Positions 1-17,616 of a DNA stretch of 64,000 nucleotides are shown one piece after another; the first letter of the stretch is position 1; each line of letters begins with the position of its first letter. The notes beneath the pieces are model-generated. The model had not been told where the DNA came from, ran no database searches, and saw only the letters and a list, made by a program, of their open reading frames with translations. Position numbers and translations under genes: made by a program. Origin of the DNA: Auanema rhodensis (lineage: Eukaryota; Nematoda; Chromadorea; Rhabditida; Rhabditidae); contig OZ059900.1 of the NCBI GenBank assembly GCA_964057225.1, positions 7,202,501 to 7,266,500 on the forward strand. Reading direction: 5' to 3'.

Positions 1-5576
<5,576 letters not shown>

Positions 5577-5647
5577 GCAAACTTCGACCAATTCAACCTT
5601 GTTACGGAATAGCTTTTATTCATTCTGAATGTTTCATTTATTCAATA

Positions 5648-5669
5648 CCGAACGTATGTTACGTTTCGG
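5648..5669 (+). other. Small bulged hairpin in the 3' flank of the transporter gene
   Basis: CCGAACGTA (5648-5656) pairs with TACGTTTCGG (5660-5669), giving 9 bp with one bulged T and a 3-nt loop, followed by TTTT. It lies about 72 nt after the stop codon. It could form in the 3' UTR RNA; function unknown, and a chance occurrence is possible. Confidence 0.35.
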
Positions 5670-5821
5670 TTTTAGAGTTTTCTTAATGCTTTCAGCTTGC
5701 CAATCTTACTAATCCAAATATAATTCATTTCAAATGTTGACAACTTTTTTTAAAATTGAGTTTATTATCTGGCTATATGCTCATATGCCTAGTTGCTGGA
5801 GCATTACAAATGTTAAACTTT

Positions 5822-5859
5822 CTACTTTTGAATTTAACAGCATACAAAAACAAAAGTAG
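5822..5859. repeat. 9-bp perfect inverted repeat, 20-nt spacer
   Basis: CTACTTTTG (5822-5830) and CAAAAGTAG (5851-5859). No flanking target-site duplication was recognised, so a transposon end is not supported. Confidence 0.4.
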
Positions 5860-6156
5860 TCCCCTTTATTACATTTTTTCACAAGTAGATACCTATATCA
5901 AACAATTTCCTTCTTCGCGATTATGAACAAATATTAACCCTGTTATTAATTAATAGTTCTTACCTGGATAATAAGCTTAAACGAGAAAAAATTGTTATAT
6001 TATTCACTATTATTTTTCTTATACGTGTTAGTGGATTAACATTCACTATAATTAATTATTCAATTACTGTTGAATTGTAGTTTGAACATGCACTCTAGCT
6101 TTGCTGATAAATACGCTTTTAAAACAATGTGATCGGGAAAAACATAGCAACGTTTT

Positions 6157-6501
6157 CACGATATTCATAAAAACGGATTACAGAAATGATATCGATTATT
6201 CTGAATTTCGAAAGGAGAAACGTTTGAAATTCCGTAATTTGAAGCAATGAAATCAAACGTCACACATATTTGTAAAATTTTGATCACTGCAAAATTTTTC
6301 TTTTCGATCTAACTCTGCGAAAATAAGACCATTTGCAAGTGTTTTGCTCAAAAATTGATTCGATGAATAATTTTTAATTAACTTATAATTTCCACAGTTT
6401 TCAGTTCAAAAATACATATATAACGGTTTTATAAAGATACTCTTTGAAGTAAAAAGATGAAACTCGAGAATGGGATACTTCAACAATGTTTGTATTGAAT
6501 T
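6157..6501 (+). repeat. Decayed satellite copy at the array edge
   Basis: Anchors of the 348-bp monomer appear in the right order but strongly diverged: ATTCATAAA near 6165, TTTTGATC near 6278, a TTTTGCTC...GATTCGATGAATA stretch near 6341-6367 (compare TTTTGCAC...GATTGAAATA), TTTTCAGTTCAAAAATACATATATAACGG near 6399-6427, and CTCTTTGA near 6440. The spacing is close to the intact monomer, with about 37 bp missing between the second and last anchors. The left limit is approximate. Confidence 0.6.
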
Positions 6502-6822
6502 CCAACCACGTTGAGCAAAAAGGACCGAAAATATCAAGAATTATTGGTTTTTTGGGGTTTGAAGGGCATTTTGGCAAAATCACTCAAATTTTTGATCTTA
6601 AGCATATTTCTCTCTTCTAAAACGACTAAGTAAATGGAATATTGTCATGGAATGTTCATATAGGCTTCGTATTTGGCACGAATATCAAAACTGATTGAAA
6701 TATGGGCCTTTTTATGCTCAAAACGCCATATATTCAACGATTTTGGGTACAAAACATGTGAAAACTGTATGTTTTGATCAGACCCTTTGAGATATGGATT
6801 TGAAATTCAGGATTCATAAACT
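6502..6822 (+). repeat. First, diverged monomer of the array
   Basis: Recognisable along its length but with many private changes: CACGTTGAGC for CACTTTGGTC near 6507-6515, CACTCAAATTTTTGATC near 6581, AAGTAAATGGAATATTG near 6628, and GGCTTCGTATTTGGCAC for GGTGTATTTTGCAC near 6663-6679. It is intermediate between the decayed copy to its left and the homogeneous array to its right. Confidence 0.85.
6750..6776. repeat. Core inverted repeat of the satellite monomer (first instance)
   Basis: CAAAACAT (6750-6757) and ATGTTTTG (6769-6776) form a perfect 8-bp inverted repeat around an 11-nt spacer. The same element recurs in essentially every monomer, at about 348-bp spacing, inside the most conserved part of the unit. 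It could be a protein-binding dyad or a hairpin in a transcript. Confidence 0.7.
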
Positions 6823-9800
6823 TTGACTATTTTTACATATTTATGTCCAATTTTAACCACTTTGGTCAAAAAGGACCGAAAATATCAAGAATTATTGGTT
6901 TTTTGGGGTTTGAAGGGCATTTTGGCAAAATCAGTCGAACTTTTGATCTTAAGCATATTTTTTTCTTCTAAAACGACTAAATGTATGAAATACTGTCATA
7001 AAATGTTCATATAGGTGTATTTTGCACGAATATCAAAACTGATTGAAATATGGGTCTTTTTATGCTCAAAACGCCATATATTCAACGATTTTGGGTACAA
7101 AACATGTGAAAACTGTATGTTTTGATCAGACCCTTTGAGATATGGATTTGAAATTCAGGATTCATAAACTTTGACTATTTTTACATATATATGTCCAATT
7201 TTAACCACTTTGGTCGAAAAGGACCGAAAATATCAAGAATTATTGGTTTTTTGGGGTTTGAAGGGCATTTTGGCAAAATCAGTCAAACTTTTGATCTTAA
7301 GCATATTTTTTTCTTCTAAAACGACTAAATGTATGAAATACCGTCATAGAATGTTCATATAGGTGTATTTTGCACGAATATCAAAACTGATTGAAATATG
7401 GGTCTTTTTATGCTCAAAACGCCATATATTCAACGATTTTGGGTACAAAACATGTGAAAACTGTATGTTTTGATCAGACCCTTTGAGATATGGATTTGAA
7501 TTTCAGGATTCATAAACTTTGACTATTTTCACATATATATGTCCAATTTTAACCACTTTGGTCAAAAAGGACCGAAAATATCAAGAATTATTGGTTTTTT
7601 GGGGTTTGAAGGGCATTTTGGCAAAATCAGTCAAACTTTTGATCTTAAGCATATTTTTTTCTTCTAAAACAACTAAATGTATGAAATACTTTCATAGAAT
7701 GTTCATATATGTGTATTTTGCACGAATATCAAAACTGATTGAAATATGGGCCTTTTTATGCTCAAAACGCCATATATTCAACGATTTTGGGTACAAAACA
7801 TGTGAAAACTGTATGTTTTGATCAGACCCTTTGAGATATGGATTTGAATTTGAGGATTCATAAACTTTGACTATTTTCACATATATATGTTCAATTTTAA
7901 CCACTTTGGTCAAAAAGGACCGAAAATATCAAGAATTATTGGTTTTTTGGGGTTTGAAGGGCATTTTGGCAAAATCAGTCAAACTTTTGATCTTAAACAT
8001 ATTTTTTTCTTCTAAAACAACTAAATGTATGAAATACTTTCATAGAATGTTCATATAGGTGTATTTTGCACGAATATCAAAACTGATTGAAATATGGGCC
8101 TTTTTATGCTCAAAACGCCATATATTCAACGATTTTGGGTACAAAACATGTGAAAACTGTATGTTTTGATCAGACCCTTTGAGATATGGATTTGAATTTG
8201 AGGATTCATAAACTTTGACTATTTTCACATATATATGTTCAACTTTAACCACTTTGGTCAAAAAGGACCGAAAATATCAAGAATTATTGGTTTTTTGGGG
8301 TTTGAAGGGCATTTTGGCAAAATCAGTCAAACTTTTGATCTTAAGCATATTGTTTTCTTCTAAAACGACTAAATGTATGAAATACTGTCATAGAATGTTC
8401 ATATAGGTGTATTTTGCACGAATATCAAAACTGATTGAAATATGGGCCTTTTTATGCTCAAAACGCCATATATTCAACGATTTTGGGTACAAAACATGTG
8501 AAAACTGTATGTTTTGATCAGACCCTTTGAGATATGGATTTGAATTTGAGGATTCATAAACTTTGACTATTTTCACATATTTATGTTCAATTTTAACCAC
8601 TTTGGTCAAAAAGGACCGAAAATATCAAGAATTATTAGTTTTTTGGGGTTTGAAGGGCATTTTGTCAAAATCAGTCAAACTTTTGATCTTAAGCATATTT
8701 TTTTCTTCTAAAACAACTAAATGTATGAAATACTTTCATAGAATGTTCATATAGGTGTATTTTGCACGAATATCAAAACTAATTGAAATATGGGCCTTTT
8801 TATGCTCAAAACGCCATATATTCAACGATTTTGGGTACAAAACATGTGAAAACTGTATGTTTTGATCAGACCCTTTGAGATATGGATTTGAATTTCAGGA
8901 TTCATAAACTTTGACTATTTTCACATATATATGTTCAATTTTAACCACTTTGGTCAAAAAGGACCGAAAATATCAAGAATTATTGGTTTTTTGGGGTTTG
9001 AAGGGCATTTTGGCAAAATCAGTCAAACTTTTGATCTTAAGCATATTTTTTTCTTCTAAAACAACTAAATGTATGAAATACATTTATAGAATGTTCATAT
9101 AGGTGTATTTTGCACGAATATCAAAACTGATTGAAATATGGGCCTTTTTATGCTCAAAACGCCATATATTCAACGATTTTGGGTACAAAACATGTGAAAA
9201 CTGTATGTTTTGATCAGACCCTTTGAGATATGGAATTGAAATTCAGGATTCATAAACTTTGCTTATTTTCACATATATATGTTCAATTTCAACCACTTCG
9301 GTCAAAAAGGACCGAAAATATCAAGAATTATTGGTTTTTTGGGGTTTGAAGGGCATTTTGGCAAAATCAGTCAAACTTTTGATCTTAAGCATATTTTTTT
9401 CTTCTAAAACAACTAAATGTGTGAAATACTTTCATAGAATGTTCATATATGTGTATTTTGCACGAATATCAAAACTGATTGAAATATGGGCCTTTTTATG
9501 CTCAAAACGCCATATATTCAACGATTTTGGGTACAAAACATGTGAAAACTGTATGTTTTGATCAGACCCTTTGAGATATGGATTTGAATTTCAGGATTCA
9601 TAAACTTTGACTATTTTCACATATATATGTTCAATTTTAACCACTTTGGTCAAAAAGGACCGAAAATATCAAGAATTATTGGTTTTTTGGGGTTTGAAGG
9701 GCATTTTGGCAAAATCAGTCAAACTTTTGATCTTAAGCATATTTTTTTCTTCTAAAACAACTAAATGTATGAAATACTTTCATAGAATGTTCATATAGGT

Positions 9801-9954
9801 GTATTTTGCACGAATATCAAAACTGATTGAAATATGGGTCTTTTTATGCTCAAAACGCCATATATTCAACGATTTTGGGTACAAAACATGTGAAAACTGT
9901 ATGTTTTGATCAGACCCTTTGAGATATGGATTTGAATTTCAGGATTCATAAACT

Positions 9955-12045
9955 TTGACTATTTTCACATATATATGTTCAATTTTAACCACTTTGGTCA
10001 AAAAGGACCGAAAATATCAAGAATTATTGGTTTTTTGGGGTTTGAAGGGCATTTTGGCAAAATCAGTCAAACTTTTGATCTTAAGCATATTTTTTTCTTC
10101 TAAAACAACTAAATGTATGAAATACTTTCATAGAATGTTCATATAGGTGTATTTTGCACGAATATCAAAACTGATTGAAATATGGGCCTTTTTATGCTCA
10201 AAACGCCATATATTCAACGATTTTGGGTACAAAACATGTGAAAACTGTATGTTTTGATCAGACCCTTTGAGATATGAATTTGAATTTGAGGATTCATAAA
10301 CTTTGACTATTTTCACATATATATGTTCAATTTTAACCACTTTGGTCAAAAAGGACCGAAAATATCAAGAATTATTGGTTTTTTGGGGGTTTGAAGAGCA
10401 TTTTGGCAAAATCAGTCAAACTTTTGATCTTAAGCATATTTTTTTCTTCTAAAACAACTAAATGTATGAAATACTTTCATAGAATGTTCATATAGGTGTA
10501 TTTTGCACGAATATCAAAACTGATTGAAATATGGGTCTTTTTATGCTCAAAACGCCATATATTCAACGATTTTGGGTACAAAACATGTGAAAACTGTATG
10601 TTTTGATCAGACCCTTTGAGATATGGATTTGAATTTCAGGATTCATAAACTTTGACTATTTTCACATATATATGTTCAATTTTAACCACTTTGGTCAAAA
10701 AGGACCGAAAATATCAAGAATTATTGGTTTTTTGGGGTTTGAAGGGCATTTTGGCAAAATCAGTCAAACTTTTGATCTTAAGCATATTTTTTTCTTCTAA
10801 AACAACTAAATGTATGAAATACTTTCATAGAATGTTCATATAGGTGTATTTTGCACGAATATCAAAACTGATTGAAATATGGGCCTTTTTATGCTCAAAA
10901 CGCCATATATTCAACGATTTTGGGTACAAAACATGTGAAAACTGTATGTTTTGATCAGACCCTTTGAGATATGAATTTGAATTTGAGGATTCATAAACTT
11001 TGACTATTTTCACATATATATGTTCAATTTTAACCACTTTGGTCAAAAAGGACCGAAAATATCAAGAATTATTGGTTTTTTGGGGGTTTGAAGAGCATTT
11101 TGGCAAAATCAGTCAAACTTTTGATCTTAAGCATATTTTTTTCTTCTAAAACAACTAAATGTATGAAATACTTTCATAGAATGTTCATATAGGTGTATTT
11201 TGCACGAATATCAAAACTGATTGAAATATGGGCCTTTTTATGCTCAAAACGCCATATATTCAACGATTTTGGGTACAAAACATGTGAAAACTGTATGTTT
11301 TGATCAGACCCTTTGAGATATGGATTTGAATTTCAGGATTCATAAACTTTGACTATTTTCACATATATATGTTCAATTTTAACCACTTTGGTCAAAAAGG
11401 ACCGAAAATATCAAGAATTATTGGTTTTTTGGGGTTTGAAGGGCATTTTGGCAAAATCAGTCAAACTTTTGATCTTAAGCATATTTTTTTCTTCTAAAAC
11501 AACTAAATGTATGAAATACTTTCATAGAATGTTCATATAGGTGTATTTTGCACGAATATCAAAACTGATTGAAATATGGGCCTTTTTATGCTCAAAACGC
11601 CATATATTCAACGATTTTGGGTACAAAACATGTGAAAACTGTATGTTTTGATCAGACCCTTTGAGATATGAATTTGAATTTGAGGATTCATAAACTTTGA
11701 CTATTTTCACATATATATGTTCAATTTTAACCACTTTGGTCAAAAAGGACCGAAAATATCAAGAATTATTGGTTTTTTGGGGGTTTGAAGAGCATTTTGG
11801 CAAAATCAGTCAAACTTTTGATCTTAAGCATATTTTTTTCTTCTAAAACAACTAAATGTATGAAATACTTTCATAGAATGTTCATATAGGTGTATTTTGC
11901 ACGAATATCAAAACTGATTGAAATATGGGCCTTTTTATGCTCAAAACGCCATATATTCAACGATTTTGGGTACAAAACATGTGAAAACTGTATGTTTTGA
12001 TCAGACCCTTTGAGATATGGATTTGAATTTGAGGATTCATAAACT
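9955..12045 (+). repeat. Three tandem 697-bp dimers (348 + 349)
   Basis: Units start at 9955, 10652 and 11349. In each, a standard 348-bp monomer is followed by a 349-bp monomer with five G residues in TTTTTTGGGGGTTTGAAG and GAATTTGAATTTGAGG in front of it. The alternation shows that a two-monomer unit was amplified as a block. Confidence 0.85.
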
Positions 12046-15000
12046 TTGACTATTTTCACATATATATGTTCAATTTTAACCACTTTGGTCAAAAAGGACC
12101 GAAAATATCAAGAATTATTGGTTTTTTGGGGTTTGAAGGGCATTTTGGCAAAATCAGTCAAACTTTTGATCTTAAGCATATTTTTTTCTTCTAAAACGAC
12201 TAAATGTATGAAATACTTTCATAAAATGTTCATATAGGTGTATTTTGCACGAATATCAAAACTGATTGAAATATGGGCCTTTTTATGCTCAAAACGCCAT
12301 ATATTCAACGATTTTGGGTACAAAACATGTGAAAACTGTATGTTTTGATCAGACCCTTTGAGATATGGATTTGAATTCGAGGATTCATAAACTTTGACTA
12401 TTTTCACATATTTATGTTCAAATTTAACCACTTTGGTCAAAAAGGACCGAAAATATCAAGAATTATTGGTTTTTTGGGGTTTGAAGGGCATTTTGTCAAA
12501 ATCAGTCAAACTTTTGATCTTAAGCATATTTTTTTCTTCTAAAACAACTAAATGTATGAAATACTGTCATAGAATGTTCATATATGTGTATTTTGCACGA
12601 ATATCAAAACTGATTGAAATATGGGCCTTTTTATGCTCAAAACGCCATATATTCAACGATTTTGGGTACAAAACATGTGAAAACTGTATGTTTTGATCAG
12701 ACCCTTTGAGATATGGATTTGAATTTGAGGATTCATAAACTTTGACTATTTTCACATATTTATGTTCAAATTTAACCACTTTGGTCAAAAAGGACCGAAA
12801 ATATCAAGAATTATTGGTTTTTTGGGGTTTGAAGGGCATTTTGTCAAAATCAGTCAAACTTTTGATCTTAAGCATATTTTTTTCTTCTAAAACAACTAAA
12901 TGTATGAAATACTGTCATAGAATGTTCATATATGTGTATTTTGCACGAATATCAAAACTGATTGAAATATGGGCCTTTTTATGCTCAAAACGCCATATAT
13001 TCAACGATTTTGGGTACAAAACATGTGAAAACTGTATGTTTTGATCAGACCCTTTGAGATATGGATTTGAATTTGAGGATTCATAAACTTTGACTATTTT
13101 CACATATATATGTTCAATTTTAACCACTTTGGTCAAAAAGGACCGAAAATATCAAGAATTATTGGTTTTTTGGGGTTTGAAGGGCATTTTGGCAAAATCA
13201 GTCAAACTTTTGATCTTAAGCATATTTTTTTCTTCTAAAACGACTAAATGTATGAAATACTTTCATAAAATGTTCATATAGGTGTATTTTGCACGAATAT
13301 CAAAACTGATTGAAATATGGGCCTTTTTATGCTCAAAACGCCATATATTCAACGATTTTGGGTACAAAACATGTGAAAACTGTATGTTTTGATCAGACCC
13401 TTTGAGATATGGATTTGAATTTCAGGATTCATAAACTTTGACTATTTTCACATATATATGTTCAATTTTAACCACTTTGGTCAAAAAGGACCGAAAATAT
13501 CAAGAATTATTGGTTTTTTGGGGTTTGAAGGGCATTTTGGCAAAATCAGTCAAACTTTTGATCTTAAGCATATTTTTTTCTTCTAAAACAACTAAATGTA
13601 TGAAATACTTTCATAGAATGTTCATATAGGTGTATTTTGCACGAATATCAAAACTGATTGAAATATGGGTCTTTTTATGCTCAAAACGCCATATATTCAA
13701 CGATTTTGGGTACAAAACATGTGAAAACTGTATGTTTTGATCAGACCCTTTGAGATATGGATTTGAATTTCAGGATTCATAAACTTTGACTATTTTCACA
13801 TATATATGTTCAATTTTAACCACTTTGGTCAAAAAGGACCGAAAATATCATGAATTATTGGTTTTTTGGGGTTTGAAGGGCATTTTGGCAAAATCAGTCA
13901 AACTTTTGATCTTAAGCATATTTTTTTCTTCTAAAACAACTAAATGTATGAAATACTTTCATAGAATGTTCATATAGGTGTATTTTGCACGAATATCAAA
14001 ACTGATTGAAATATGGGCCTTTTTATGCTCAAAACGCCATATATTCAACGATTTTGGGTACAAAACATGTGAAAACTGTATGTTTTGATCAGACCCTTTG
14101 AGATATGAATTTGAATTTGAGGATTCATAAACTTTGACTATTTTCACATATATATGTTCAATTTTAACCACTTTGGTCAAAAAGGACCGAAAATATCAAG
14201 AATTATTGGTTTTTTGGGGGTTTGAAGAGCATTTTGGCAAAATCAGTCAAACTTTTGATCTTAAGCATATTTTTTTCTTCTAAAACAACTAAATGTATGA
14301 AATACTTTCATAGAATGTTCATATAGGTGTATTTTGCACGAATATCAAAACTGATTGAAATATGGGCCTTTTTATGCTCAAAACGCCATATATTCAACGA
14401 TTTTGGGTACAAAACATGTGAAAACTGTATGTTTTGATCAGACCCTTTGAGATATGGATTTGAATTTGAGGATTCATAAACTTTGACTATTTTCACATAT
14501 ATATGTTCAATTTTAACCACTTTGGTCAAAAAGGACCGAAAATATCAAGAATTATTGGTTTTTTGGGGTTTGAAGGGCATTTTGGCAAAATCAGTCAAAC
14601 TTTTGATCTTAAGCATATTTTTTTCTTCTAAAACGACTAAATGTATGAAATACTTTCATAAAATGTTCATATAGGTGTATTTTGCACGAATATCAAAACT
14701 GATTGAAATATGGGCCTTTTTATGCTCAAAACGCCATATATTCAACGATTTTGGGTACAAAACATGTGAAAACTGTATGTTTTGATCAGACCCTTTGAGA
14801 TATGGATTTGAATTTGAGGATTCATAAACTTTGACTATTTTCACATATTTATGTTCAAATTTAACCACTTTGGTCAAAAAGGACCGAAAATATCAAGAAT
14901 TATTGGTTTTTTGGGGTTTGAAGGGCATTTTGTCAAAATCAGTCAAACTTTTGATCTTAAGCATATTTTTTTCTTCTAAAACAACTAAATGTATGAAATA

Positions 15001-16571
15001 CTGTCATAGAATGTTCATATATGTGTATTTTGCACGAATATCAAAACTGATTGAAATATGGGCCTTTTTATGCTCAAAACGCCATATATTCAACGATTTT
15101 GGGTACAAAACATGTGAAAACTGTATGTTTTGATCAGACCCTTTGAGATATGGATTTTTATTTCAGGATTCATAAACTTTGACTATTTTCACATATATAT
15201 GTTCAATTTTAACCACTTTGGTCAAAAAGGACCGAAAATATCAAGAATTATTGGTTTTTTGGGGTTTGAAGAGCATTTTGGCAAAATCAGTCAAACTTTT
15301 GATCTTAAGCATATTTTTTTCTTCTAAAACAACTAAATGTATGAAATACTTTCATAGAATGTTCATATAGGTGTATTTTGCACGAATATCAAAACTGATT
15401 GAAATATGGGCCTTTTTATGCTCAAAACGCCATATATTCAACGATTTTGGGTACAAAACATGTGAAAACTGTATGTTTTGATCAGACCCTTTGAGATATG
15501 AATTTGAATTTGAGGATTCATAAACTTTGACTATTTTCACATATATATGTTCAATTTTAACCACTTTGGTCAAAAAGGACCGAAAATATCAAGAATTATT
15601 GGTTTTTTGGGGTTTGAAGAGCATTTTGGCAAAATCAGTCAAACTTTTGATCTTAAGCATATTTTTTTCTTCTAAAACAACTAAATGTATGAAATACTTT
15701 CATAGAATGTTCATATAGGTGTATTTTGCACGAATATCAAAACTGATTGAAATCTGGGCCTTTTTATGCTCAAAACGCCATATATTCAACGATTTTGGGT
15801 ACAAAACATGTGAAAACTGTATGTTTTGATCAGACCCTTTGAGATATGGATTTGAATTTCAGGATTCATAAACTTTGACTATTTTCACATATATATGTTC
15901 AATTTTAACCACTTTGGTCAAAAAGGACCGAAAATATCAAGAATTATTGGTTTTTTGGGGTTTGAAGGGCATTTTGGCAAAATCAGTCAAACTTTTGATC
16001 TTAAGCATATTGTTTTCTTCTAAAACGACTAAATGTATGAAATACTGTCATAGAATGTTCATATATGTGTATTTTGCACGAATATAAAAACTGATTGAAA
16101 TATGGGCCTTTTTATGCTCAAAACGCCATATATTCATCGATTTTGGGTACAAAACATGTGAAAACTGTATGTTTTGATCAGACCCTTTGAGATATGGATT
16201 TGAATTTGAGGATTCATAAACTTTGACTATTTTCACATATATATGTTCAATTTTAACCACTTTGGTCAAAAAGGACCGAAAATATCAAGAATTATTGGTT
16301 TTTTGGGGGTTTGAAGAGCATTTTGGCAAAATCAGTCAAACTTTTGATCTTAAGCATATTTTTTTCTTCTAAAACAACTAAATGTATGAAATACTTTCAT
16401 AGAATGTTCATATAGGTGTATTTTGCACGAATATCAAAACTGATTGAAATATGGGCCTTTTTATGCTCAAAACGCCATATATTCAACGATTTTGGGTACA
16501 AAACATGTGAAAACTGTATGTTTTGATCAGACCCTTTGAGATATGGATTTGAATTTGACGATTCATAAACT

Positions 16572-17616
16572 TTGACTATTTTCACATATATATGTTCAAT
16601 TTTAACCACTTTGGTCAAAAAGGACCGAAAATATCAAGAATTATTGGTTTTTTGGGGTTTGAAGGGCATTTTGGCAAAATCAGTCAAACTTTTGATCTTA
16701 AGCATATTTTTTTCTTCTAAAACGACTAAATGTATGAAATACTTTCATAAAATGTTCATATAGGTGTATTTTGCACGAATATCAAAACTGATTGAAATAT
16801 GGGCCTTTTTATGCTCAAAACGCCATATATTCAACGATTTTGGGTACAAAACATGTGAAAACTGTATGTTTTGATCAGACCCTTTGAGATATGGATTTGA
16901 ATTTCAGGATTCATAAACTTTGACTATTTTCACATATATATGTTCAATTTTAACCACTTTGGTCAAAAAGGACCGAAAATATCAAGAATTATTGGTTTTT
17001 TGGGGTTTGAAGGGCATTTTGGCAAAATCAGTCAAACTTTTGATCTTAAGCATATTGTTTTCTTCTAAAACGACTAAATGTATGAAATACTGTCATAGAA
17101 TGTTCATATATGTGTATTTTGCACGAATATCAAAACTGATTGAAATATGGGCCTTTTTATACTCAAAACGCCATATATTCAACGATTTTGGGTACAAAAC
17201 ATGTGAAAACTGTATGTTTTGATCAGACCCTTTGAGATATGGATTTGAATTTCAGGATTCATAAACTTTGACTATTTTCACATATATATGTTCAATTTTA
17301 ACCACTTTGGTCAAAAAGGACCGAAAATATCAAGAATTATTGGTTTTTTGGGGGTTTGAAGAGCATTTTGGCAAAATCAGTCAAACTTTTGATCTTAAGC
17401 ATATTTTTTTCTTCTAAAACAACTAAATGTATGAAATACTTTCATAGAATGTTCATATAGGTGTATTTTGCACGAAGATCAAAACTGATTGAAATATGGG
17501 CCTTTTTATGCTCAAAACGCCATATATTCAACGATTTTGGGTACAAAACATGTGAAAACTGTATGTTTTGATCAGACCCTTTGAGATATGGATTTGAATT
17601 TGAGGATTCATAAACT
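16572..17616 (+). repeat. 1045-bp trimer higher-order unit
   Basis: Composed of a CATAAAATG-type monomer (16572), a TGTTTTC/ATATGTG-type monomer (16920) and a five-G 349-bp monomer (17268). The order restarts at 17617. The same trimer occurs at 33282-34326 and 36068-37112, with the next unit opening at 37113. Confidence 0.8.

Larger units (their letters stand above)
5577..6156 (+). other. 3' UTR and intergenic stretch without a recognised gene
   Basis: About 580 bp of AT-rich sequence after the transporter stop. No canonical AATAAA was found close to the stop; an AATATA variant is at 5717-5722. Two small inverted repeats are present: a bulged hairpin at 5648-5669 and a 9-bp perfect inverted repeat at 5822-5859. 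No other coding or RNA gene was recognised. Confidence 0.6.

Noticed and set aside
6401-6583. 60-codon frame on the - strand
   Set aside because: It lies in the decayed satellite edge and matches repeat sequence only.
6701-6795. CENP-B box
   Set aside because: No TTCG....A..CGGG-type motif is present in the monomer core.
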